Assembly: GCA_037447655.1 (NCBI GenBank)
Contig: JBBHKE010003182.1
Coordinates: 1 to 56,959 of the forward strand
Reading direction: 5' to 3'
Origin: Zygnema cylindricum
Taxonomy: Eukaryota > Streptophyta > Zygnematophyceae > Zygnematales > Zygnemataceae
DNA length: 56,959 bases
Shown: positions 34,701-43,932 of the stretch, in pieces
How the letters are laid out: each line of letters starts with the position of its first letter
Numbering within the stretch: the stretch's first letter is position 1
Notes under the pieces: model-generated
Database searches by the model: none
Seen by the model: only the letters and a program-made list of their open reading frames with translations
What the model was told of the DNA's origin: nothing
Program-made: the position numbers and the translations under genes

Positions 34701-37482
34701 TAGAGTCATACTGGGTTTCCAACTATGTGGTCAGCAATATCGCGTTTGCCATGAAAAGTTGGATGATTGTAGATCAATTCCCTATTAGATAGTGGTGTCC
34801 CAAGCCTGGTTGGGTGCACTTCCATCTGTTCGCTTGGGGCTGATTGAAGGTTTGCTGCCTATGGAGAAGCTGTTTTTTTGTTTGTTTTTTTTGTTCCTTG
34901 TTTGCGCATCAAAATCTTGCTGGCTTTTCCCCATTCAGATCTTGACTAGTGGTAATGTTTTTGTAAATCTGTGTCAGACCTTCCGATCTCCCACACAAGG
35001 AACGGCAAATGGAACGACAGGTGGAACCGATGTGATTCGACAAGTGGACGCCAAATACCCGGCCTTACTTTTCAAACAACAACTGACAGCATATGTGGAA
35101 AAGGTCTATGGAATGATTCGAGATAATGTGAAAAAAGACGTTTCTCCCATACTTGGTTCCTGCATTCAGGTGGGAATTTGAGCTTTATGGCAATTCCCTC
35201 GAATGTGCTTCATGCTTTTTCTTTAACAGCAGTGGAGTGAGCTATGGGAAAATGGGGCGATTTTTTTTGCTTTCTTATTTCTCCGGACTGATTTTATATT
35301 GGGGTATTCTATTTGTCCAGGCTCCAAAAGTGTCACGGTCGGGACTGGGTCGTCAAGCGTCCGCTTCCAGGAGCCCAGGATCGCACCAAACCCAAGCTCT
35401 CAGTTCACATTGGGGAAGCATTATTTCCTCTCTCAGTGCCCTGTTGAAGGTGATGAAAGACAATTATGTACCGCCTTTCCTCGTGCGAAAATTGTTCACT
35501 CAACTTTTTGCTTTCATCAACGTCCAGTTGTTCAACAGTCTTCTTTTGAGGAGGGAGTGCTGTTCCTTTAGCAATGGTGAGTATGTGAAGGCAGGATTGG
35601 GAGAATTGGAGCATTGGATTTATGAGGCGAAAGCAGAATATGCGGGTTCTTCTTGGGAGGAGCTTCGTTACATTCGACAAGCAGTCGGTTTCTTGGTGAG
35701 TTTTTTTCAAATTTTTTTGTTGGGTCTTGTTTTTTCTGCTTTTTTTTTTCATTCTTTTTCTTTCTTTTGTGTGTATGCTTGTTCTTCTTGCGAGGAGCTT
35801 CGTCACATTCTACAAGCAGTCGGATTCCTGGTCAGGTTTTTTTTTTTTTTGTCTGGTTTTTCCGGTTTATTTTAAACCTGGTTTTTGGTTTTTGCAGGTT
35901 TGGTTTGGTTTTTTTGTCAGATAGGACCAAGCAAGAGGATATATCAAAATTGAGTCCCTTTTTTTCTTTTCCAGCTGTCCAGTCTGATTTTCGATATGTT
36001 TGTCTTGTACAGATGAAATTTAATGTTAATTAGTGGTCTTGGAAAATCTGACTGAAATGAGCCAAACACATATATGACCGCTTGTCTGTGTTGTTTTTTA
36101 CTGTTCAGTGATAAAAATAGGCTGAGATTGTATTAAAAGGACATAAATTAGCCATAAGGTTCACGAATAGTTACATTCATAGTGACATTAAAAAAATGTA
36201 GAAGAGCTGCGAAGGCTTTTAGAATAATTATTGAAAATTTAGAAGAACCATAGGAGGAGGTGGGCTTTCAAAATCAATTTGTTCTCACAGGAAATGGAGG
36301 TACTGCTTCATTTCTGTTTTTTTTCTTTCAGGTGATTCATCAGAAACCCAAGAAGTCCCTGGATGAAATCACCCACGACTTGTGCCCAGTTCTCAGTATC
36401 CAGCAATTATACCGCATTAGTACTATGTACTGGGACGATAAGTATGGTACACACAGTGTATCTCCAGAAGTTGTGTCTAATATGCGAGTTCTTATGTCCG
36501 AGGATTCTTCAAACAGCGCCGTCAGCAATTCCTTCCTTCTCGATGACGATTCTAGGTGAGTTTCTAATAGAACTACTGTAATATTTTGGATGAATTAAAA
36601 TAATCTTCTGAATAAACTAAAACTAATCTTATCAATGAGCTATAATAGTCTTCTGAATATATTATAATAACCTTCTAAAATAGTGAAAAATACACATCAT
36701 TTTGGCCTTCAACGACGTTATACCCTCTGACAATAGAAAGCTTCAAACTTGTATTTTTCAAACCTGTACATTTTGTAATCAATATTAAGCACAAGTTCAA
36801 ATCTCTTAAAAGCTCATCGCCAAAAGTTCAATATTCATAATGTAAAATATGAAATATGGAACCGGCTTCGAATCGAAAAATGTGTTCGTTACTGAAGTGG
36901 AATATTTGCGATGTCGGTTTTTAGTGAATGATTGTTGGGTTATATTTAGCAAAACATATAACAGACATTTTGGTGGATGACCTGAATTTTTAGCGAGAGA
37001 TTATATTTAGGTTTAACCATTGGAGAGGATGAAGAAGATATAGATAGAGACAAGAAACGTAAAAGACAATAAAAAACAGAGGGAGAAAGGGTGGAGGACA
37101 GACTGACGATAGAGAGAAATGACTAGAGTGGAGAGGGAAGGGAGAAAGGAGAGTCTCAATTTCAAAAATGTGTTTCTCGATTTCCAGAAAAAAAAGTTAA
37201 TTAGTGACTTTTTTTTGTTTTGTTCTTTCTAAGGAGAGAGACAGGGGAAATTTCTGAACCTGTTTCTCAAATTCCAGAAAAGTTGATGTATCAGAAGTTA
37301 ATATTTAATTTATTAGTTTTGTCACATGATTTAACATCTTTATTTTTTGATGCAGTATCCCTTTTTCGGCCGACGATATTTCTAAGTCAATGAAAGATGT
37401 TGACCTTGGGGACATTGACCCACCCCCTCTGATTCGCGACAATCCCTCCTTTTCTTTCCTCACTCAACACGTGGAGTCGTGA
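16559..37482 (+). CDS. Class XI myosin heavy chain (plant unconventional myosin)
   Basis: Actin-based motor that drives organelle transport and cytoplasmic streaming. Exons with consistent phases: 16559-16702, 17166-17228, 17850-17993, 18413-18558, 19021-19177, 21944-22002, 22352-22514, 23039-23191, 23414-23550, 24012-24158, 24792-24893, 25250-25307, 25546-25647, 26245-26282, 26545-26674, 27054-27230, 27957-28088, 28624-28733, 28919-28976, 29359-29536, 30293-30498, 31159-31278, 32108-32206, 32655-33052, 33343-33613, 34247-34594, 34978-35169, 35321-35695, 36332-36555, 37356-37482. The sum is 4758 nt. With an ATG-only first exon the protein is about 1586 residues, slightly longer than typical plant XI myosins (about 1500-1530). 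Order: SH3-like N-terminus, motor, six IQ motifs, coiled coil, globular (DIL) tail ending at TGA. All introns are GT-AG. No frame breaks were seen, so the gene looks functional. The extra length includes a lysine-rich exon at 17166. Confidence 0.95.
17166..17228 (+). CDS. Tentative lysine-rich 21-codon exon in the myosin SH3-like region
   Basis: After 'tttgcag' an open, phase-0, 63-nt segment encodes [20 protein letters not shown] plus T, then a GTGAGA donor. Its neighbours (ending GLST, starting [12 protein letters not shown]) are also phase 0, so it can be included or skipped without changing frame. Most plant XI myosins have no equivalent, since '..SGK' normally runs almost directly into the 'V..S..YPKD' strand. 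It may be a lineage-specific or cassette exon, or not used at all. Confidence 0.5.
18413..28976 (+). CDS. Myosin XI motor-domain core exons
   Basis: This sub-region of the myosin gene encodes residues about 119-741 (ATG exon counted). P-loop GESGAGKT is at 19064-19087. Switch I (NDNSSRFGKF) is split between 22002 and 22352. Switch II DIYGFE is at 24859-24876. The actin-binding/relay stretch is [19 protein letters not shown] (25250 to about 25554), followed by HYAGEVTYKTD (about 26656 to 27071). The converter entry is [10 protein letters not shown] and [20 protein letters not shown] (27957-28680). Two departures from the family pattern are visible. 'LLDEQCMFPKAT' (about 26269-26558) has Gln where plant XI myosins usually have Ala. 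The segment before 'LQNYQ' is a few residues shorter than usual (exon 28919-28976). All nucleotide-binding residues are kept, so an active ATPase is expected. Confidence 0.92.
19738..19880. repeat. Imperfect tandem repeat, about 40-bp units, in a myosin intron
   Basis: Roughly four degenerate units, each holding a 'tcctcccact/ttctcccacc/ttttccactg' start, an 'acatgttaaaat' core and a 'gtcaag/gttaag' end. It lies in the 2.77-kb intron after the P-loop exon. No coding potential. Confidence 0.55.
20914..21453. mobile_element. TA-flanked MITE, copy 2 (long form), in a myosin intron
   Basis: The left end is CACCGTGAATCGCTATTAGT; the right end is the complement of CACCGCGAATCGTTATTAGT. It is flanked by TA at 20912-20913 and 21454-21455. 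About 540 bp with no open frame. It belongs to the same family as the copies at 12171, 12391 and 31664. Confidence 0.85.
29359..31278 (+). CDS. Myosin XI converter end and six-IQ neck exons
   Basis: This sub-region of the myosin gene has three exons. It begins with [20 protein letters not shown], the end of the motor. Six IQ motifs follow: '[15 protein letters not shown]', '[15 protein letters not shown]', '[15 protein letters not shown]', '[15 protein letters not shown]', '[15 protein letters not shown]' and '[15 protein letters not shown]'. Six is the standard number for class XI and sets the long lever arm. The motifs bind calmodulin or related light chains. Motifs 2 and 5 are split by introns (29537 and 30499). 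Confidence 0.93.
31664..31862. mobile_element. TA-flanked MITE, copy 3 (short form), in a myosin intron
   Basis: The left end is CACCGCGAATCGTTATTAGC; the right end is the exact complement (gctaataacgattcgcggtg). It is flanked by TA at 31662-31663 and 31863-31864. With near-identical ends over at least 22 bp it looks the youngest of the four copies. Length 199 bp, non-coding. Confidence 0.88.
32108..33613 (+). CDS. Myosin XI coiled-coil (dimerisation) exons
   Basis: Three exons rich in Glu, Lys, Ala and Leu with heptad character: [20 protein letters not shown], then a 132-codon exon (32655-33052) that is almost all charged helix, then '[20 protein letters not shown]'. The '[13 protein letters not shown].' opening is typical of class XI right after the sixth IQ. 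The coil spans about 200 residues, and a proline/serine-containing linker (about 33400-33560) then leads to the tail. Confidence 0.92.
34247..37482 (+). CDS. Myosin XI globular tail (DIL domain) exons
   Basis: Five exons encode about 420 residues of cargo-binding tail. Hallmarks in order: '[20 protein letters not shown]' (34436 to about 34498), 'LFGRMTQTFRSP' across the 34594/34978 junction, '[20 protein letters not shown]' (about 35038-35097), '[20 protein letters not shown]' (about 35519-35578), '[20 protein letters not shown]' (about 36392-36451) and '[12 protein letters not shown]' near the end. The final exon stops at 37480-37482. Conservation across the tail is as high as in the motor, which argues for full function. 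Confidence 0.93.
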
Positions 37483-38389
37483 AAAAATAACGGATACATT
37501 TGATTAAAAACGGTTTTATTCTCTTCCGGCCGTCGTAACAGATGTGTATATTTGTTCGGGTTTTTTTTAGGATTTTTTCTGGGTTTTTTTGGGTTTTTTA
37601 GTCTTTTTTTTCAATACATAAAAGGATGAGGTACGGAGTGTGTGGTTGCATCTCGGTAGCCTGCCTCTGACATGGGAAGTTTTTTTTCTTTTTTCTTCTT
37701 TTTTTGGTAGTTTTAGTTTTTTTTTTCTCTCTTTTTTTTTTCAAACGTTAATTTTCACTGTCATCCTCGGATAAATTTTCATATTTTTTTATTGTAGGAA
37801 GGGGGTTGAGGGAAGAGAAGTAATGATGATATCTATAGGTGTTTAATGTGTTAGAGTATGTAGCAATTAGATGGCTTGAAGCGACAAAGGGGGAGGGGAG
37901 GGAGCAATAGGAGGGGAGGGGGATGAAGAGAGGGAGGGAAAGGGAGAGAGATACCTATGAATGGCATTAAGATTGACTGATTCGTCGCTTCCTGTATTGT
38001 GTTATTTCACCCATCTTAAGTTTTGCCTTTGGGTATGGAACTATATTGACCAGTGTTATTGACGATAATGGAGTTTCGTGGTTTTTTTAACATTTTGTTT
38101 CTTTGTATAACGTTTTGGTTCCTCAAAGAAAATGGTTTGGATGGTTGTTCCAATGTGCGAAAACAGTTGAAAAAATGCCACGTGGTTACGAAAACAAACC
38201 TTTACACATTTAGAATCTTTTGAGTGTCATAACCATTTTGTGGCCGATGTCAGTTACGCTATCCATACGCGGAGTAGTAGGCGCTTTGTGGTCTTCATAT
38301 TAGTACAGGATATCCTCGACCTCTCTTTGTCCTATTGGATGTTTTCAACCTCTTTCTGTCTCATAATTCTTTTGGTTCGACTGACATTG
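37483..38389. other. Myosin 3' flank, T-rich then purine-rich
   Basis: After the TGA the sequence is strongly T-rich (about 37555-37800), consistent with a 3' untranslated region, then G/A-rich at about 37880-37955. No further gene is seen. A clear AATAAA signal is absent; 'caatacataaaagg' near 37611 is a weak candidate. Weak similarity to the LINE family may begin a little before 38390. Confidence 0.5.
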
Positions 38390-39880
38390 CTCCTTGGTTT
38401 CCAGTCCTTCTAACGGTTCAGTTTGGATGCGTCATTTTCTTTTCTTTTTGGTGTCGTCACGGATATGCCGGTGTACACCTCTATTACAAAGTCAGTTGCT
38501 TGTGGCCAGGAATCCATTTCTAATCAGGTTATCACTGCCATTAATACATGCTTTTAAAGGCGCTTCCCCTTGATTCTTCGCGCTCGGGCTTTCTCTGTTG
38601 TGGCGGACTAGGTTCCGGAGCTTGGCTACTACCCTATTTTATCAACCCTCAGTCTCACGCCTGCTCAATTCACCATGGCCCTTAGGTTTCAGCTTTGACT
38701 CCCTGGTCCATCTCTGTTTGACTCTCTTGTTTGCTTGTTTGACTGTGTCCTTGAGATAGATGGCATCCGTTTGCTTTGTTGCTCCCACGAGGGTGAGATG
38801 ATTTAAGCGCACAACACTATTTATTGCAGCTGTCGAGTGTGAGAGGGGATTTTTTCATCGTCGGAAAGATCCCCTTATTATTCCTTCTCGTCAGAGTGAT
38901 ATTGAACTACTCGCTTGTGCATGTCCCATATTTGGTGACATTGTTTTGACGAACCCTACCTAGGATACAGTCGTCGGTCTAGCGGTTCGGCATGTTGGAG
39001 TGGTTTCTCGAGCCTGACGGGGTCCATTTGCTTCGTTGCTCCCACGGGGGCGAGTTGATTCATGCGCACGACACGATCCGAGACACCATCGCTACTATCG
39101 CTTCTGAGGGGGGATTTTCTGTTCGTCGCGAGGTTTCTCACATTATTCCTTCTCGTCGGATCGATCTTGTATTACTTGATGGTGTGCGTCGTACATTTGG
39201 TGACATTGTTTTGACGAACCCTACCTCAACTACAATCGTCAACCAAGCGGCTCGACATATGGGAGTGGCTGCTCGTGACGCAGCTAAACGGAAAGAGCGT
39301 GATTATGCCCATCGCGACGCTATGGATGGCTTCATTCCGATGGCGGTCGAGATATTTGGTTGTTTGGGTGTGGCTTTGGACGAGTTTTTCCGTACTTGTG
39401 GGCGGCGCTCGTTCGAGAGGCGAGGACCTGGGAGCCCTCCTGTTTCGGTCCTTACTTCTTTTTATCGTCAACGTTTTTCCGTGGCCCTACAACGAGTGTT
39501 GGCTTCTATATTACTTCGATCGTCTATTGCCGTTATGGATCGACGGCGTGTTCCGGAACTTCCTCCTCGTGCTCCTCCGGGATTCGGGGACTTACGTGGT
39601 TGCTTTCCGTAAATTCTTAGTTCTGTTGGGTGTTTTTTGCTACGTGTTAGGTTTTTCCTTTGCTGGTTTGTTTGATAGATTTTGCGTTTTTGGGTGTTTT
39701 TGACCTCCCTGCCATCCTTTCGTATTTTCGTAGTTTTTGCGTTGATTTTCCCTTTTGTTTATTCCCTTGTTTTGTGGTTTTTCAGTTTTAGCAATGCTAC
39801 TTCTTTTTGTTCCTATTGACTCAGATGGTTTACCATCGCGCTTTTTAATAAAGTCGGCCCCAATAAAAATTAAGAAGAAG
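38390..39880 (+). mobile_element. LINE fragment A (two overlapping 3' pieces)
   Basis: The region matches, in reverse complement, the minus-strand LINE copy at 43188-44450. Shared blocks include 'ggaatccatttct', 'agcttggctactaccctatt' against 'agcttggctattggctgttc', and 'gggtccatttgcttcgttgc'. The segment around the 'gtccatttgcttcgttgctc' box occurs twice (near 38765 and 39023), so two truncated copies lie head to tail, 38390-38985 and 38990-39880. The 3' end is '..gcgctttttaataaagtcgg' followed by an A-rich tail. Confidence 0.8.
38992..39612 (+). pseudogene. C-terminal domain of the LINE polyprotein
   Basis: A 206-residue open frame starting inside the domain. Visible features are 'GVHLLRCSHGG', 'AHDTIRDTIATIASEGGFSV', 'SRRIDLVLLDG', 'GDIVLTNPT', 'AARDAAKRKERDYAHRDAMD' and 'GFIPMAVEIFGCLG'. 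This layout (H-D..R-D; E; then D-L-V and D-I-V in strands; an A..A..KR.KY stretch; a 'F.P.A.E.FG' strand) is shared with the region downstream of reverse transcriptase in some algal and animal LINEs, and it looks like a PD-(D/E)XK nuclease-like fold. That functional reading is inference. The same domain is present in minus-strand copies near 41043-41390 and 43393-43932. It is a 5'-truncated fragment without reverse transcriptase. Confidence 0.6.
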
Positions 39881-40420
39881 GAGCGTGGTTAAGGCCACCG
39901 AGATGCTATGGATGACTTTATTCTGATTGCGGTCAAGATATTTGGTTGTTTGGGTGTTGCTTTGGACGAGTTTCTCCCTGCTTGTGGTCGGCGCTCATTC
40001 GAAGGTCGAGGACCTGGGAGCCATCCTGCTCCGATCGTCAACGTTAATTTGTCACTTTACAATGACTGCAATTTTTTATCTGCTTTCGATCGGCGATTGC
40101 GCTTATGGATCGTGGGCGTGTTGGGAACTCCCTCAACGTGCTCCCTCGGGCTTCGAGGACTTACGAGGTTGCTTTTCATAAAGGTCATTTTGGTTCACGC
40201 ACTCTGTTGGTTCTTTCCTTTGGTGGTTGTTGCTTGGGTGTCTTTGTTTTACTTTGTCTTTGGAGGTGTCTTTGTTGTACTTGTCATTTTTTTGTGTTTG
40301 TTGCTTTTGCCTTATCTTTTGCTAGCTTCCCTCCACATGTAGTTTTTCAGTTTTAGCATTGCTGCCGATTTTTGTTCCCATGGACTCAGAGGGTTTACCA
40401 TCGCGCGTTTAAATAGTCGG
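39881..40420 (+). mobile_element. LINE fragment A' (3' end only)
   Basis: Begins abruptly at 'gagcgtggttaaggccaccg', matching the domain box 'ERDYAHRDAMD' of fragment A, right after A's A-rich tail. It ends '..catcgcgcgtttaaatagtcgg', the same 3' end as A. 5'-truncated with a shared 3' end is the typical LINE insertion signature. Its open frame (39908 onward) reproduces 'IAVKIFGCLGVALDEFLPAC'. Confidence 0.75.
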
Positions 40421-40656
40421 TATTTTCTTCAAAAATACAAAAGTATTATAAACACGGACAAATATCGTAAAGCGTGGGTAACAAAGGGTTTTCGACAACT
40501 CAAAAAAAATATGGTACCATCTATGAAGGTACGACAATATGTTCGAAACTGTTATAATACGTACAAAACTGGAGAATAAAAACTTGCAGTCATTGTAAAG
40601 CCACAAATTGTTGACAATAAAAAGAAGTAACGACCGAACTATGATGGGCTCCCGGG

Positions 40657-41034
40657 TAGTGTTGAGTATCGAGGACTACTTGCCGATATTCGATATGTAC
40701 CGAATTTTAGGTAACCGATAATCAAAATATCACTTCGATATATCGAGAAGCTACATATTGCGATATTGCTGCAATATATACATTTTTTTTTTCCAATTTT
40801 TTTTTTCCTAAAGCCCCCCCCCCCCCCTCTCGTGGCGCGCCCTCAGTTGGGGGGGGGGGGGGGGGTTGGTACGATTTTTTGTACTGGATTTGTACGGACA
40901 CCCACCTTTTACTAGATTTATCGCGACAATTTATGTTGGTCCCGGTACGATATCTCGAGGCCTCTAACCGATCGATAATCGATATATCGAATATCGATAT
41001 TATCTCGATATGATTTTACCCGATACCAACATTA
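40657..41034. mobile_element. hAT-like MITE inserted in LINE copy B
   Basis: The ends are complementary: left 'tagtgttgagtatcg', right the complement of 'taatgttggtatcg'. The interior is rich in 'tcgata/tatcga' palindromes, and the centre has a C-run facing a G-run (about 40815-40865). It is flanked by 8-bp repeats ctcccggg (40649-40656) and ctccgagg (41035-41042). The intact LINE sequence (complement of 39421-39440) has a single ctcccagg at this point, so the 8-bp target duplication is directly supported. An 8-bp duplication is characteristic of hAT transposons. Confidence 0.88.
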
Positions 41035-42216
41035 CTCCGAGGTCCTCAACTCTCAAACAAGCGCCAACCACAAGCACAGAGAAACTCGTCCAAAGCAGCA
41101 CCCAAATAACTAAATATCTCGACCGCCATCGGGATTAAGTCATCCATAGTATCTTGGTGTTCATAATCACGCTCATTCTTCTTAATCGTGTCACGGGCGG
41201 CCACTCCAACATGCCGAACCGCATGACTGACTACATCCTAGGGTTCGTCAAAACAATGTCACCAAATATGCGACGTGCACCATGGAGTAGTACAATATAA
41301 ACCTAACGGGAGGGAATAACATGAGAAACCTTCCAACTACAGAAAATCCCCTCTCAGAAGCAAACGTTGCAATGGTGTCATGATTTGTGTCGTGCGCCTG
41401 AACCAACTCACCCCCGGGGGGGGGTACGAAACAAACGGATGTCGTCAAGCTGAAGGACACGGTCAAACAAGAAAACAAGAGAGCGAAGCAAAGGTGGATG
41501 AGGGAGTCCAAGTTGAAAGCTAAGGGTAGTGGTGAATTGAGCAGACGTGAAATGGAGGGTGGATAAAATAAGGTATAGCTAATAGACAAGCTCCAAAAAC
41601 CAAGTTCGCCACAAAAGAGAAAGCGTACGCGCGAAGAATCAGAGGAAAGTGACTTGAAGCTCGGTTTTAATGGTGGCGACAACCTAATTATAATTGGATT
41701 ATTTGACACGCTCAACTGATTTCGTAACAAGGGTGGAAAGAACCAACATGTCCAACAGGAGGGAGAGAAATAACGCATCCAAAATGGAACGTTGGAAGGC
41801 GAGGGACAATGGTAGCAAGAACAGTGTCCCTACCGGAAAACGAGAGAAAGAGTGGAGGCAAGAAGGCACCAACTTTTCAAATAGGCACCCGCAGCAACAC
41901 GTGTCGTCGATAGCAAACCCGATTGGCCGGGTTAGACAGGAAGGGAAGCTTGAAGACTGGCCGTGGGGGCATACTAGCGATCAAAAGCCCCACGACTTAA
42001 CAAAGTGTGAAGGACGTCCACGAGGCGATCATGAAATGTAAAAAGCAGAATCGACAAATTGGGTCGGGAGAGGATCCGAACCAAGCAGGCAACCCAACAT
42101 ACGAATGCCATCGGATGTAGGAGTCTCAAAACCAGGAGGGGGAGCAAGAAAAGGAGGGATTTTACAAAGGGACCAAACAACACACTTCGAGGGTTAGACA
42201 AAAACGTCGAGTTTTG

Positions 42217-42750
42217 TCAAACGATCCTTATAAGCCAGCATGACTTGGTCCCAAATGGCCAGTAATATGTGTATTGTCCAACTAAAGGGAAAGGGCAAGA
42301 AGGATAAGCGGTAGCAAAAGTGCGGAGGGCCCGATAATGAGCAAGGGTAAACAAAGGTCCCCCAAGAGGGACGTCTTGGCGACTATTGGTCGTAGAGGAA
42401 AGCGAAACCAAATCACCATTGGCGGAGAAGGAGAGATTGCTGGTCAACGAATAAAAGGCCCTCACCATGGGGAATATTTGGACGACCAGGGAAAGTGCCC
42501 TACCATAAACTCTGAAAAAAAAAATGGCGTTGTAATCCACCGCATTGAAGGCGTTGGAAATGTCGACTTGAGTGACTAACCAATCCGGATGGAAATCCAA
42601 CAAAGCTCGAATCTCATAGACCACAACCTCACAACCCCCTAAGTTGCCACTCCAAACTGATGAGGAGAAAAATAAAAAGCGGTTTAAAGTTCGAAGAAAA
42701 TAGCTCAGGCCACCAACCAATGTAATATCTCTCCCATTACGATAGGGCAA
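42217..42750 (-). pseudogene. LINE reverse transcriptase fragment (copy B)
   Basis: Minus-strand frame with 'WSGNLGGCEVVVYEIRALLD', 'HPDWLVTQVDISNAFNAVDY' (the first catalytic Asp box, V-D-I/L-x-N-A-F-N-x-V-D) and 'SRQDVPLGGPLFTLAH' (family R-Q-G-D-P-L-G-P). The Y/F-A-D-D catalytic box is not intact: the expected place reads 'VGQYTYYW'. The R-Q-G-D-P motif is altered to R-Q-D-V-P. It is a remnant of a non-LTR reverse transcriptase and is non-functional. Confidence 0.85.
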
Positions 42751-42909
42751 AGTCCCCCATTAAGTTTGTTGACAACCACAAGGCGGAACACCATGAGAAG
42801 ATCACAAATCCGAAGGGGAAACAATGCCACCGACAGTAAGTGAACATACTCGTAAGAACATATCAAAACCCCAAGCACCTGAAATAAGGGGCAAAACATC
42901 GCGAAAGAA

Positions 42910-43045
42910 CTCGTACTTTTGTATATATCATTGTACTTTTGTACTTGTTATCATACTTTTGTACATGTTATCGCACTTTTGACGCTGTTGTTAATCACTT
43001 TGCCATACTTCTGTACATTTCATCGTACTTTTGTAAATACTATTG
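42910..43045. repeat. TACTTTTGTA-rich minisatellite, copy 1
   Basis: Loose about 20-bp units of 'gtacttttgtacatgttatc' (five to six variants). An almost identical block is at 45828-45965 at the same position relative to LINE copy C, so it is either the 5' flank included in a segmental duplication or part of the element. Confidence 0.7.
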
Positions 43046-43049
43046 CTTT

Positions 43050-43187
43050 TTTATTTTCGTTGGTTTTTCCTTGATTTTCCTTTTTGTTTATTCCCTTGTC
43101 ATGTGGTTCTTTCAGCTTTAGAAATACTACTTCATTTTGTTCCTATGGACTCAAATGGTTCACCATCGCGCTTTTTAATAAAATCGC
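43050..43187 (+). mobile_element. LINE 3'-end fragment (plus strand)
   Basis: 'cgttggtttttccttgattttcc' through 'catcgcgctttttaataaaatcg' matches the last about 140 bp of fragment A (39730-39858). It abuts the 3' end of the minus-strand copy C at about 43188, giving a tail-to-tail arrangement. Confidence 0.7.
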
Positions 43188-43392
43188 CCCCCCCGTATGG
43201 AACCAAAAGAAGGTAGCATTGCTTAAACTGAAAAACCACATGACGGCGGAATAAACAAAAAGGAAAATCAAGGCTAAAACTACGAAATTATGAAAATATG
43301 GCAGGGAAACCGAAAACACCCAAAAAAGCAAAACCCACAAACAAAACATCAAAGGAAAAATCCAACATGTATAAAAAAAAATCCCAACATAA

Positions 43393-43932
43393 CTAAAAAT
43401 CTACGGAAAGCAACCACATAAGTCCCCAAATCCCGGAGGAGCACGAGGAGGGAGTTCCGGAACACGTCGTCGATCCATTACTGCAATAGACGATCGAAGT
43501 AAGATAGAAGCCTGCACCCGTTGTAGGGCCACGAAAAACGTTGACGATAAAATGAAGTAAGCACTGAAACATAAGGGCTCCCAAGTCGTCGCCGCTCGAA
43601 CGAGCGCTGACCACAAGCTCGAAAGAACTCGTCCAAAGCCACACCCAAACAACCAAAAATCTCGACCGGCGTCGAAATGAAGTCATCCATGGCGTCGCGA
43701 CGGGCATAATCACGCTCCTTCCTCTTAGCCGCGTCACGGGCGGCCACTCCCACATGCTGAGCCGTTTGGTTGACGACTGTAATTGAGAGAGGGTTTGCCA
43801 AAAAAACGTCACCAAATGTACGACGCGCACCATCAAGTAATACAAGGTCAATCCGACGTGAAGGAATAATGTGAGAGACCTTCCGACAAACAGAAAATCC
43901 CCCCTCAGAAGCGATAGTAGCGATGGTGTCAC
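43393..43932 (-). pseudogene. C-terminal domain of LINE copy C
   Basis: Two overlapping minus-strand frames carry the pieces: 'NQTAQHVGVAARDAAKRKER' and 'DYARRDAMDDFISTPVEIFG' in one frame, and 'RRVPELPPRAPPGFGDLCGC' in another. The frameshifts lie between them. The domain corresponds to 39180-39612 of fragment A and is a dead copy. Confidence 0.75.

Larger units (their letters stand above)
40560..42905 (-). mobile_element. LINE copy B (minus strand), split by a MITE
   Basis: On the minus strand it runs from reverse transcriptase (42750 to 42217) through a degraded connector (41778-41248) into the C-terminal domain (41246-41043). It is interrupted by the MITE at 40657-41034 and continues to about 40560, where it matches fragment A' ('ctttacaatgactgcaa'). 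The 3'-most part seen in A is missing, and sequence 40421-40559 is unrelated. Frames are broken in several places, so it is inactive. Confidence 0.75.

Noticed and set aside
35153-35875. Single 240-residue plus-strand gene
   Set aside because: It is myosin exon 35321-35695 with flanking intron and the relic exon end read through.
41694-42041. 115-residue plus-strand frame
   Set aside because: Antisense to LINE copy B; the real homology is on the minus strand.
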